A DNA stretch of 64,000 bases from NCBI RefSeq assembly GCF_017377575.1, contig NZ_JAFREM010000015.1, positions 62,001-126,000 of the forward strand, in the 5' to 3' direction. The stretch comes from Candidatus Enterococcus moelleringii. Its GTDB lineage: Bacteria > Bacillota > Bacilli > Lactobacillales > Enterococcaceae. A program made the translations under genes and the position numbers. Of this stretch, positions 37,690-45,422 are shown piece by piece; within the stretch, counting starts at the first letter, position 1, and the number at the start of each line of letters is the position of its first letter. Below the pieces are notes generated by a model that had not been told where the DNA came from, searched no databases, and saw only the letters and a program-made list of their open reading frames with translations.

Positions 37690-37785
37690 TTAGGTGATAG
37701 TAGAGAAGCAATTTCCAGATTTGATCGTGCCAGCTACATTAGTGGCGTAACCATTAATGTAGCCGGGGGAAAGACTAGAGGCTAA
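37690..37785 (+). pseudogene. Relic of a sorbitol-6-phosphate dehydrogenase C-terminus
   Basis: Bases 37723-37785 translate to DRASYISGVT followed by INVAGGKTRG and a stop. This matches the last 20 residues of the intact srlD product at 13.7 kb at all but two places (the intact copy has DRASYITGVT and TNVAGGKTRG). The bases before it no longer align as a dehydrogenase and there is no start codon or upstream body. A strong terminator follows, as for a former gene end. It is a decayed remnant lying just upstream of the second glucitol-type PTS operon. Confidence 0.8.
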
Positions 37786-37795
37786 AATAAATTTA

Positions 37796-37841
37796 TCCTG
37801 CGAAAATTCTTCAAACAGAAGAAATTTTCGCAGGATTTTTT
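37796..37841 (+). terminator. Terminator following the dehydrogenase relic
   Basis: TCCTGCGAAAATT pairs with AATTTTCGCAGGA, with additional CTTC/GAAG pairing inside, and six T residues follow. It is well preserved although its gene is gone. Confidence 0.85.
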
Positions 37842-38301
37842 GGTGTGTTGCGAAAAAGAGGCATTGCTTGAAGAAGTAAAATGACAAATTGCATAGGGAG
37901 AGGGAGCAGACGGAGAAAGGGCAGACGGTTTTTTTTCAGCAGAGGAAGGACTATTGCTTAATGTGCAAACGCTCACAATCTTGTGATAAGTTATTAATCA
38001 TTGATTAATAACAATTATAAATACAAATAATTTTTAAGGTAGAGGACCATGAGCAGATCAGTTAACTTCGTGAATTTGTGAAACGTGAATTACTGATCAA
38101 TCTCTTTTGGTTTTATAAAAAATCTGATTTCTTGAATTTCACCTAAAAAATGTTGCGTTATTTTAATACCTTTTTGGTTTTTCATATTATAAAGGTCAGT
38201 GATGAAGAAAGCCTGTTGAGAAGCCGTCTATCACCTTTTCTATAGGGGTTTCGGCCGCTGTAACATATGTTCCAATACATACAAAAGGTGCAAAAAGATA
38301 A

Positions 38302-38338
38302 AAGAAAGCGTTGACATGTTTTTGGGCCGTGTTATACT
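38302..38338 (+). promoter_or_regulatory. Promoter with overlapping candidate cre site
   Basis: TTGACA (38311-38316) and TATACT (38333-38338) are 16 bases apart. AAGAAAGCGTTGACA at 38302-38316 matches the cre consensus at 13 of 15 and covers the -35 box, so CcpA binding would block RNA polymerase. Confidence 0.65.
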
Positions 38339-38352
38339 AAGGGTGTCTTAAG

Positions 38353-38380
38353 CATATGACAGTTGAGTTGTCATATGACA
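38353..38380 (+). promoter_or_regulatory. Operator candidate with CATATG palindromes
   Basis: CATATGACA and TGTCATATG are inverted arms, and TGTCATATGACA (38369-38380) is itself a perfect 12-base palindrome. It lies just after the -10 box and 20 bases before the oxidoreductase start. The SorC-type regulator at the end of the operon is the obvious candidate to bind it. Confidence 0.6.
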
Positions 38381-38399
38381 ATTAAATGGAGGGGTTCAA

Positions 38400-39650
38400 A
38401 TGACACTGTATGGAAAGCTTTTAGAGAGAGAAAGAAACAATGACCCAATTAAAGTCGGAGTAATCGGCGCAGGGCAAATGGGTTTTGGAATGGTCGCACA
38501 GATTTCGACAATTCCGGGAATGGCCGTGACCGGCGTCAGCGATATTCACATTGATGCAGCCAAACGTGCAGCCGATGCCTACAACGCAAGTGCAGAAAAG
38601 AAAGTCGACATTTTAACCAGTTCAGATTTTAAAGAAATTATTCATTCCGATAAAGTGGAAGTAATTGTCGATGCAACTGGTGTACCTGAAGTTGGGGCGC
38701 AAATTTCCTTAGAAACTTTGTTAGCTCAAAAGCATTTAGTTCTCTTGAACGTAGAAGTGGACATTACCATTGGACCTTTGATGAAGAAAATGTATGATTC
38801 AGCGAATTTAGTTTATACCGGATCTGATGGCGATGAGCCAGCAGCAACCACTGAATTGTTCGAATTTGCGAAAAGCATGGGGATGGAAGTCTTAGTTGCA
38901 GGTAAAGGGAAGAACAACAAACTGCAAGTTAGCGCAAATCCAGACACTGCTCAAGCAGAAGCTGATGCGAAACATATGTCTAGCCACATGTTAGCCGCTT
39001 TCCAAGATGGCACGAAGACCATGGCGGAAATGAACTTACTATCGAATGCGATCGGATTTGTTCCTGATAAAGTGGGAATGCACGGAATCAGCGGCGACGT
39101 AGATTCAGTTGTGAAAGATTTAGATACGAAAGAAAATGGCGGTGTCTTAAGCAAATATGGCGTCGTTGAATACGTTGATGGTTTAGCACCAGGAGTATTC
39201 GTGATTGTAAAAGGCCAAAACGAAGGCGTGCAGCATGAATTAAGCTACTTGATGAAGAAGGGCGATCGTGATCATCACATTCTTTACCGTCCATATCACT
39301 TAGCAAGCTTGGAAACACCAATTACAATTGCGAAAGCGGTCTTGAATCATGACCATGCGATCGTTCCAATGGGTGCTCCAATCTCTGAAACAGTCGCAGT
39401 TGCGAAGAAAGACATTAAAAAAGGCGAAAAAATCGATGGTATCGGCGGCTATTGTGTCCGCGGTGTACTGGAAACTCATGAAGACATGGCGAAAAATGGC
39501 AATGTGCCAATTGGTTTAGTTGGCGGATCATCGGTTGCAAAACGCGACATTAAAGATGGCACCTTCTTAACGTATGATGACATTGAGATTGATGAATCAA
39601 CTACGGTTTATCGTTTACGTAAATTACAAGATTCAACGTTTGGTGACTAA
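38400..39650 (+). CDS. NAD(P)-dependent oxidoreductase with C-terminal SAF domain
   Basis: This 416-residue protein has an N-terminal Rossmann fold of the homoserine-dehydrogenase-like kind (VGVIGAGQMGFGM at about residues 20-32, then VDATGVPEVG) and a C-terminal SAF domain (about 340-410). It resembles the predicted dehydrogenase family COG4091, whose substrate is not established. It occupies the enzyme position of a glucitol-type PTS operon, where srlD would be expected. It probably oxidises the phosphorylated polyol taken up by that PTS, or a derived intermediate. Its GGAGGGG binding site is clear. Confidence 0.8.
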   Translation: MTLYGKLLERERNNDPIKVGVIGAGQMGFGMVAQISTIPGMAVTGVSDIHIDAAKRAADAYNASAEKKVDILTSSDFKEIIHSDKVEVIVDATGVPEVGAQISLETLLAQKHLVLLNVEVDITIGPLMKKMYDSANLVYTGSDGDEPAATTELFEFAKSMGMEVLVAGKGKNNKLQVSANPDTAQAEADAKHMSSHMLAAFQDGTKTMAEMNLLSNAIGFVPDKVGMHGISGDVDSVVKDLDTKENGGVLSKYGVVEYVDGLAPGVFVIVKGQNEGVQHELSYLMKKGDRDHHILYRPYHLASLETPITIAKAVLNHDHAIVPMGAPISETVAVAKKDIKKGEKIDGIGGYCVRGVLETHEDMAKNGNVPIGLVGGSSVAKRDIKDGTFLTYDDIEIDESTTVYRLRKLQDSTFGD

Positions 39651-39661
39651 GAGTAATCATT

Positions 39662-39693
39662 AAAGCAGATGGGGGGCGCCCCCTGTCTGCTTT
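39662..39693 (+). other. Very stable GC-rich hairpin inside the operon
   Basis: AAAGCAGA/TCTGCTTT arms enclose the palindrome GGGGGCGCCCCC. Only TTTT follows, then GG. It sits between the oxidoreductase and gutM-like genes and could act as a partial terminator or as a barrier to RNA decay. Confidence 0.7.
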
Positions 39694-39710
39694 TGGAAAG
39701 GAACAAACCT

Positions 39711-40091
39711 ATGAGTGGATTCGTAATTTTTTTCATTGGACTAATGCTGCTGCAAAGCGTGCTAAGTGTTGCCCAAGTAAAACAGTATCAAAGCTTCATT
39801 AAAAAGGTTACAACGGAGCAGGCTGGAACAGACTATGATTTTTATACGGAGGTCGTTAAAGGCCGCGTGATGAGAACAGTGGTTGCAGTTGTTGTGGATA
39901 AAGACGGCAAAGTGATTCAATGCTATTGCTGCAGTGGGATGACCGTCTTTGCTAAATTCAAGGAAGATTCGTCGTATCAAGGAAAGCATTTGGAAGAGTT
40001 TTACAGTAAGAAGGTTCAAGAAAGTCAACTGTCGAAAATTGAAGAAGCGTTGTCGAAAATCTACTCACGTAAGTTGGAAGCGATTACCTAA
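39711..40091 (+). CDS. GutM-family protein, second copy
   Basis: This 126-residue protein has an N-terminal membrane helix (GFVIFFIGLMLLQSVLSV) and a soluble GutM-like part with VVKGRVMRTVVAVVVDKDG and a CYCC cluster. It is shorter than the first GutM (160 residues). GutM proteins are linked to activation of glucitol operons. The ATG at 39711 has GGAAAGGA before it; the longer frame starts inside the hairpin and is rejected. Confidence 0.78.
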   Translation: MSGFVIFFIGLMLLQSVLSVAQVKQYQSFIKKVTTEQAGTDYDFYTEVVKGRVMRTVVAVVVDKDGKVIQCYCCSGMTVFAKFKEDSSYQGKHLEEFYSKKVQESQLSKIEEALSKIYSRKLEAIT

Positions 40092-40106
40092 AAGGAGGAA
40101 ATTAAT

Positions 40107-40640
40107 ATGAAATATATTGAATGGGCAGGAAGAAACTTTATTGGGTTGTTTGAAGCCGGCGGGGAACAGTTCATGGGCTACATGACCGGAATTATTCCTT
40201 TGCTGATTGTGTTGCTAACTTTCACTTACTCAGTTATCTCATTTATCGGGGAAGAACGTGTTGACCGGGCGATTCGCTATTGTTCTAAATACATGATTTT
40301 ACGCTATACATTAATGCCGATTTTAGCAGTACTAATGCTGACTAACCCGATGGCTTATACGTTTGGAAAATTCGTTAAAGAAGAAGAAAAACCAGCCTTT
40401 TATGATGCAGCTGTGTCTTTTGTCCATCCCGTTACTGGTTTATTCCCATATGCCAATGCAGGTGAATTATTCGTTTATCTGGGGATTGCGAATGGGGTAA
40501 TGGAGGCTGGCTACAACCAGTCCAGTCTAGCGGTTCGTTACTTCCTAGTTGGGATCGTAGTTATCCTGATGCGTGGGATTGTAACTGAAACGTTGACGAA
40601 ATTCATGATGGCCAAAGAAGCGAAAAAAGCGAACGCATAA
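40107..40640 (+). CDS. PTS glucitol-type IIC component, second copy
   Basis: This 177-residue SrlA paralogue shares landmarks with the first copy: FIGLFEAGGEQFMGYMTGI, GEERVDRA, TNPMAYTFGKF and HPVTGLFPYANAGELFVY. The divergence from the sorbitol copy, for instance VTGLFPYAN in place of SNGVFPHIN, falls in the likely sugar-facing region and suggests a different polyol. It forms the permease with the following IIBC protein. Confidence 0.9.
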   Translation: MKYIEWAGRNFIGLFEAGGEQFMGYMTGIIPLLIVLLTFTYSVISFIGEERVDRAIRYCSKYMILRYTLMPILAVLMLTNPMAYTFGKFVKEEEKPAFYDAAVSFVHPVTGLFPYANAGELFVYLGIANGVMEAGYNQSSLAVRYFLVGIVVILMRGIVTETLTKFMMAKEAKKANA

Positions 40641-40656
40641 AAAAGGAGGAAGCGGC

Positions 40657-41730
40657 ATGTATAAAACAGTCTTTGTAAAACCGGGTAATAAAGGTTGGGG
40701 TGTTGGTTTAACCTTAGTACCGAATGAAAAGAAAAATAAAGTTGTATCAGTTACTGGCGGCGGCATCCATCCGGTGGCGCAGCAAATTGCCAACTTAACT
40801 GGCTGTCAAGCTTGTGACGGCTTTAAAAATCAAATTCCAGAGGATGAAACCTTATGTGCAGTCATTGACTGTGGCGGGACAGCTCGTATTGGGGTTTATC
40901 CAATGAAACGTATCCCAACGGTGGATATTTTACCTTCGTCACCTTCTGGACCTTTGTCCAAACATATTACAGAAGATATCTTCGTTTCTGGGGTTCGTCC
41001 AGAGGATGTAACGTTAGTCGAAGATGCTAATTTAGAAGATCGTCAAATGGCTGGAGTAGATCATGCTCATGCCAGCTCAGCTGAATCGGCAGCAAAAACA
41101 GAAGCGATTCTTACGAAGCAAGAAGAAGGTCGCGAATCAGAAACTGAGTTTAAAGAACGCTATTCGAAGATTAAAGAAGAACATGCTCAAGAAGTGGCGA
41201 AAAAAGACGGCATTCTGGTTCGTTTCTCTCGTGCCATCGGTGGAGTTATGAGTACCTTCTATCAATCTGGTCGTGATGCGGTAGATATGCTATTGAAAAA
41301 TATCATTCCATTTATGGCCTTTATCAGTATGATGGTAGGGATTATCAACTACACTGGTATCGGTGACTGGTTGGCTGAGGTGTTGTCACCACTAGCAGGC
41401 TCACTGCCAGGGATGATTGTCTTGTCACTAATTTGTACGATTCCTTTCATGTCACCAATCTTAGGACCTGGTGCGGTAATTTCTCAGGTAATCGGGGTAC
41501 TAATTGGTACGCAAATTGCGAACGGTTCGATACCAGTGCAGTACGCATTGCCTGCCTTGTTTGCCATTAATGCTCATTGTGGTTGTGACTTTATCCCGGT
41601 TGGTTTGTCACTAGGGGAAGCAAAACCTGAAACAGTAGCGATCGGTGTTCCGGCAATCCTTTATGGTCGGATGTTAACTGGGTTTACTGCAGTAATCTTG
41701 GCTTGGTTAGCAAGTTTTGGTATGTATTAA
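40657..41730 (+). CDS. PTS glucitol-type IIBC component, second copy
   Basis: This 357-residue SrlE paralogue has the phosphocysteine Cys72 in VIDCGGTARIGVYPMKR. The second cysteine of the sorbitol copy is replaced by isoleucine. The charged linker (about residues 128-185) is longer and rich in E, K and A. The membrane part keeps [12 protein letters not shown] and [14 protein letters not shown]. It couples phosphorylation to import of a glucitol-like polyol. Confidence 0.9.
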   Translation: MYKTVFVKPGNKGWGVGLTLVPNEKKNKVVSVTGGGIHPVAQQIANLTGCQACDGFKNQIPEDETLCAVIDCGGTARIGVYPMKRIPTVDILPSSPSGPLSKHITEDIFVSGVRPEDVTLVEDANLEDRQMAGVDHAHASSAESAAKTEAILTKQEEGRESETEFKERYSKIKEEHAQEVAKKDGILVRFSRAIGGVMSTFYQSGRDAVDMLLKNIIPFMAFISMMVGIINYTGIGDWLAEVLSPLAGSLPGMIVLSLICTIPFMSPILGPGAVISQVIGVLIGTQIANGSIPVQYALPALFAINAHCGCDFIPVGLSLGEAKPETVAIGVPAILYGRMLTGFTAVILAWLASFGMY

Positions 41731-41759
41731 AAAGAAGTTGAATGGGAGCGAATGAATAA

Positions 41760-42113
41760 ATGACAAAAACAAAAATTGTAGAAATCGGCAGCATGGTACC
41801 AGCTTTTGAAGAAGAACAGTTAATCATCCTCTTTGGACCAACAGCAACTGCTGAATTGAGAGATATTTGTGTGATTCATGAATTTGAAGATACACCAAAG
41901 GATGCATTAAAAGTTGGTGGAAAAATAAAATTCGGAGATCAAGAATTTACAATTGATGAAGTTGGCTCTCAGGCGAACGCAAATTTTGAAGAATTGGGAC
42001 ACATTTCCATCTACTTCCGTAATGAAGCAGAGGAAGTACTTCCAGGCGCGATCATCGCAAGCCCTGGCGGATTTCCAAAATTTGAAGTTGGCGATACAAT
42101 CGAAGTATTGTAA
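41760..42113 (+). CDS. PTS glucitol-type IIA component, second copy
   Basis: This 117-residue paralogue of SrlB has the same length and fold marks (QLIILFGPTATAELRDIC and ELGHISIYFRN with the probable phospho-histidine). It passes phosphate from HPr to the IIBC protein upstream. It ends the transport operon; a terminator follows before the regulator gene. Confidence 0.88.
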   Translation: MTKTKIVEIGSMVPAFEEEQLIILFGPTATAELRDICVIHEFEDTPKDALKVGGKIKFGDQEFTIDEVGSQANANFEELGHISIYFRNEAEEVLPGAIIASPGGFPKFEVGDTIEVL

Positions 42114-42123
42114 TTTGCAACGA

Positions 42124-42154
42124 CCTCCCTTACACTCTAAGGGAGGATTTTTTA
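42124..42154 (+). terminator. Intrinsic terminator between PTS IIA and the SorC-type regulator
   Basis: CCTCCCTTA and TAAGGGAGG form a nine-pair stem followed by ATTTTTTA. It should limit read-through into the regulator. Confidence 0.85.
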
Positions 42155-42173
42155 TTGAGAGGTGAGGATCAGG

Positions 42174-43130
42174 ATGGAAAAAGGGCAGAACAACCGTGAC
42201 TTAGTAAAAGTGGCGACGATGTACCATAAGGAGAACATGAAGCAATCAGATATTGCCGAGCGTTTGGGGATTTCCCGTTCGCTGGTATCGAAGTATCTTA
42301 TCGATGCAAAAAATCAGGGCATCGTGGATATTTATATTAAAAGCGAAAGCGCTTACTCCGTAGAGTTGGAATTGAAATTAGAAAAACTGTTTGGTTTAAC
42401 AAATGCGGTAGTTTTGGATACTAGTACCCTTAGGGAAAATGAAATTGAAAAAATCATTATTCAGACGGCGATCACAGCCTATAAAAAGGATATCGCTAAA
42501 GCTAAGAAGATCGGTTTGTCTTGGGGCAAGATTTTACGGCGTTTTGTAGACGAGTACCCTTATGAAAACCATCCTGAGGCGACGATTATTCCATTGATTG
42601 GTGGAATGGGCTCGGACTATGTCGACATTCATGCCAATCAGCTGGCCTATGACTTAGCCCGCAAGCTGCGAGCCAAGTGTAAATTTTTGTACTCGCCGGC
42701 TTTGGTGGACAATTCGATCATTCGAGAAAACTTGATTCAAAATGCGGCCATTAAGGATGTGCTGGAAGCTGGAAGAGATGTCGATATGGCTGTGGTGGGT
42801 CTGGCTTCACCTTTTTCCTCCAGCAATACCATGACAGAAATCGGCTATATTAATGAAGAAGATATTCAGCAGTTGGCAGATGCGGACGTTGTGGGAGACA
42901 TTAATTCCAAATTCTTTAATGCGGAAGGACAGGAAGTCGATTGCGCGATCAATAAAAATGTCATTGGCGTGAGTCTGGAAAGTATTCGTCAGATTCCTAA
43001 AGTGGCAACGATTTGTTACGAGGATACCAAAAAAGAAGTTTTGTACGCGGCGATGAAGTCAGGGATATTTAATTGTGTGGCCGTGACGGATGTGCTGGCG
43101 GAGTATTTAATTGAACGTATCGAAAATTAA
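42174..43130 (+). CDS. SorC-family sugar-responsive transcriptional regulator
   Basis: This 318-residue protein has an N-terminal helix-turn-helix (MKQSDIAERLGISRSLVSKY) and a C-terminal sugar-phosphate-binding domain of the SorC/DeoR type (from about residue 60, including PLIGGMGSDYVDIHAN). Members bind a phosphorylated sugar and control the neighbouring operon. The start at 42174 has AGGTGAGG seven bases upstream. It differs from the PRD activator of the first sorbitol operon, so the two related transport systems respond to different signals. Confidence 0.85.
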   Translation: MEKGQNNRDLVKVATMYHKENMKQSDIAERLGISRSLVSKYLIDAKNQGIVDIYIKSESAYSVELELKLEKLFGLTNAVVLDTSTLRENEIEKIIIQTAITAYKKDIAKAKKIGLSWGKILRRFVDEYPYENHPEATIIPLIGGMGSDYVDIHANQLAYDLARKLRAKCKFLYSPALVDNSIIRENLIQNAAIKDVLEAGRDVDMAVVGLASPFSSSNTMTEIGYINEEDIQQLADADVVGDINSKFFNAEGQEVDCAINKNVIGVSLESIRQIPKVATICYEDTKKEVLYAAMKSGIFNCVAVTDVLAEYLIERIEN

Positions 43131-43172
43131 AAAAGGGGCGCCGCAAATGTTGAAGTTTGCGGCGCCTCTTTT
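43131..43172. terminator. Bidirectional terminator
   Basis: GGCGCCGCAAA pairs with TTTGCGGCGCC, flanked by A-rich and T-rich tracts. It lies between convergent genes. Confidence 0.85.
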
Positions 43173-43174
43173 AG

Positions 43175-44101
43175 TTACGGGTGAGCAGCCAGGAAGTTCG
43201 CGACTGTCTCTTTGTATTTCGCTGGATCTTTGGACATCGCTTGAGCATGTCCGGCATCGGGTACAACATATTTTTCTTTTGGTGCATCGGTGGCGTCATA
43301 GACTTCATCTAACATGAAAAAGGGAACGAAGTCGTCTTTGTCACCGTGGATGAACAGCATTGGGGTGGTATTTTTTTGGAGCTGCTTCACTGCATCGGCT
43401 TCGCCAAAGAAATAACCTGCGCGGATTTTGGTAATCAGGCTTGTTACTTGGATCAGCGGAAATTGCGGCAGATTAAACATTTGCTTCAATTGATAAGACA
43501 GTTCGTCTTTGGCAGAGGTGTAGCCGCAGTCCTCAACGATTGCTTTGACATTGTCGGGCAATTCTTCGCCGCTAGTCATCATGACAGTGGCGGCTCCCAT
43601 GCTGACGCCGTGGAGTACGATGGATTCATCAGCGTTGGTTTTGTCTAAGACTTCTTGAATCCATTGCTGATAATCCTTGCGTTCATCCCAGCCAAAGCCG
43701 ATATAGTCCCCTTCGCTGCTGCCGTGGCCCCGTGCATCGGGTAATAGTACATTATATCCTAAGCTGTGGTAAAGCTCGGCATATTGGGCCATGTCCTCAG
43801 CCTTGCCCATGTAGCCGTGGGCGATAATGGCGGTCTTCTTCTGATCGCTGTCTGCGGGCAGGTAAATCGCTGATAAATCCAGGCCATCCTCTGATTTCAG
43901 CTCCCAGGTGGTGCGGTTGTTGTCGTCAGTAAACCAAGCTTCAGCCTGGATCAGTTCGGCAGATTTTTCGTAGCTGCCGTCACCGAGAAAGTCTTTTTCA
44001 GCGGGGACCACGGCGTAGTTATAGAAATAATTGCCGGCAAAGATCAAGGCGATAATGATCACTACGAGAATGCCAATTAGTATTTTCATGCTCTTTTTCA
44101 C
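43175..44101 (-). CDS. Membrane-anchored alpha/beta hydrolase
   Basis: This 308-residue protein has an N-terminal membrane helix (about residues 5-27) and an outward-facing alpha/beta hydrolase domain. The nucleophile lies in HGVSMGAATVM, an acid in HGDKDDFVPF, and the histidine in PDAGHAQAM. The oxyanion region AIIAHGYMGKAEDM is clear. Such proteins act on esters or lipids; the substrate is unknown. A GTG at 44101 is the likely start because AAGGAGC stands eight bases upstream. Confidence 0.85.
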   Translation of the reverse strand: MKKSMKILIGILVVIIIALIFAGNYFYNYAVVPAEKDFLGDGSYEKSAELIQAEAWFTDDNNRTTWELKSEDGLDLSAIYLPADSDQKKTAIIAHGYMGKAEDMAQYAELYHSLGYNVLLPDARGHGSSEGDYIGFGWDERKDYQQWIQEVLDKTNADESIVLHGVSMGAATVMMTSGEELPDNVKAIVEDCGYTSAKDELSYQLKQMFNLPQFPLIQVTSLITKIRAGYFFGEADAVKQLQKNTTPMLFIHGDKDDFVPFFMLDEVYDATDAPKEKYVVPDAGHAQAMSKDPAKYKETVANFLAAHP

Positions 44102-44299
44102 AAAAAATGCTCCTTCTTGATTGTTTAGCGTACATAGTATTTATAGACTAAAAAGCTGTCCGATTGCAAGTATAGAGAACATTGACGCGACTTACAAGTG
44201 AGTTTTTGAAATAGTTAAAATTGCCTAATTCCCCGACGTAGAATGGGGACGTTGGAATAAAAAGTGCTAAACTACTTTTACAAAGGAGGAACATACATA

Positions 44300-44707
44300 A
44301 TGAAACTGACACTAGCAATCGATCTATTAGAAAATGAATGGAACATCGTTGAACCTAATAAGCCTGTTTCTCCAGTGCCGCTGATTTTCGCGACTCTTTT
44401 ACTGGATAAAAAGCGGGTGGCCTATAGTTTGGACAATAAGCCGAAGCTTTCCCGCAACGATGAACGGGATTTGAAGGGCATATTGAAAAAGATGCGGACG
44501 GATCATCGCGGATATTTGCAGGCTTTGGATCAGGATGCGCTGCTGCCCAGCAATGAACACCTTTCCCAGCAGCAACAGCTTCTGCAGGCGCTGATTACTG
44601 AGCTGCGGGGGATGGAAGCTGAGGATCAATTGAAATTGATCCGCTTGGAGCTGACCGGCAGCTGGCCCTTGTATCAAACCGAGGAAGGCTTGCTGGATCT
44701 GTCTTAA
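44300..44707 (+). CDS. Unknown small cytosolic protein
   Basis: This 135-residue protein has no family that I recognise. It has no signal peptide or membrane helix. The N-terminus is hydrophobic-polar (MKLTLAIDLLENEWNIVEP) and the second half is helical and glutamine/leucine-rich (HLSQQQQLLQALITELRG). AAGGAGG at 44283-44289 is well placed for the ATG at 44300. It is followed by another small unknown gene after about 70 bases with what looks like its own promoter. Confidence 0.6.
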   Translation: MKLTLAIDLLENEWNIVEPNKPVSPVPLIFATLLLDKKRVAYSLDNKPKLSRNDERDLKGILKKMRTDHRGYLQALDQDALLPSNEHLSQQQQLLQALITELRGMEAEDQLKLIRLELTGSWPLYQTEEGLLDLS

Positions 44708-44778
44708 TCCTTTTACTAACGGTTTTTGGGAATTTCTTTTACAATAGAAGAAAGAGGACGTGAAAGGAAGCGATCAAG

Positions 44779-45084
44779 ATGGTATTAGAATATTTTGACG
44801 GACAAGAAAACTTCTTTAAGGATTATAAGCAAGCAGTTAAAGATGAGGATTTCGACAAACAAACAGTGATTGATGATGTGATGGCGCAATTGAGTTTGCC
44901 GGCTGACGATGACGGCAAACTGACCTATACGCTTTCCGGTAGTAAGACGAAAAGCGGCACAGCATCCAGCTTTCCTTTTAGAAAAGAGCTGATTATCCGT
45001 GATCCGGAAGCAGTTGTAGATACCTCGTACTTCTATGAAGGCGAGCCTTACGAAGTGGATGTATATGAAGATGAACAACCTTAA
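44779..45084 (+). CDS. Unknown small acidic protein
   Basis: This 101-residue, strongly acidic cytosolic protein has no recognised domain. The sequence is rich in D, E, K and Y, with a short conserved-looking middle (TYTLSGSKTKSGTASSFPF). GAAAGGAAG lies before the ATG and a hairpin with a GAAA tetraloop and a T-run follows. The gene stands alone and its function is unknown. Confidence 0.55.
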   Translation: MVLEYFDGQENFFKDYKQAVKDEDFDKQTVIDDVMAQLSLPADDDGKLTYTLSGSKTKSGTASSFPFRKELIIRDPEAVVDTSYFYEGEPYEVDVYEDEQP

Positions 45085-45089
45085 TTAAC

Positions 45090-45120
45090 GGTTTCTGCGA
45101 AAGCAGGAGCTGTTTTTTTT
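45090..45120 (+). terminator. Intrinsic terminator with GAAA tetraloop
   Basis: TTCTGC-GAAA-GCAGGA forms a short stem with one G-U pair, followed by eight T residues after a small gap. Confidence 0.7.
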
Positions 45121-45354
45121 ATGCAGTAAAATTGATTAGGGAATCTGGTTGTTCACTTGAATTTCAGTAAGGGTCAATGGATGGCAAGGCAAAAGAAGTT
45201 AGCTGAAACGGCTGGAACTGAACTTCTATTCTCCGAAATTTGAAGCGGATCTTTTCCACTCATTCTAAGGTTAAATTCAGATGGTTTTTCGATGGAATTA
45301 AAATGTTAAAACGGTGTGAAAAAACGTATACAAAGTGCGGTTTTGATGGTAAAA

Positions 45355-45368
45355 TGCATAAATATACA
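45355..45368 (+). promoter_or_regulatory. ArgR box candidate upstream of argH
   Basis: TGCATAAATATACA fits the ARG-box core TGNATWWWWATNCA at every position. A second weaker site (TGAAAAAACGTATACA) lies about 35 bases before it. The site is 55 bases before the argH start, a suitable place for arginine repression. Confidence 0.6.
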
Positions 45369-45422
45369 GCAGTTTTCGTAAGGCAAGTAAATCATTATTT
45401 TATGCACGAGGGAGAAAAAAGG

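Larger units (their letters stand above)
37842..38399 (+). promoter_or_regulatory. Control region of the second glucitol-type operon
   Basis: This stretch of about 560 bases has no gene. It holds a candidate cre site at 37963-37977 (GTGCAAACGCTCACA, 13 of 15) and a palindrome of 11-base arms at 37990-38012 (GTTATTAATCA/TGATTAATAAC). A second small palindrome AACATATGTT lies at 38262-38271, followed by the promoter and operator listed separately. Confidence 0.5.

Noticed and set aside
45240-45422. N-terminal extension of argH by 61 codons
   Set aside because: The family begins at MKLWGGRF, the binding site is at 45408-45413, and the extension runs through the ArgR-like box.
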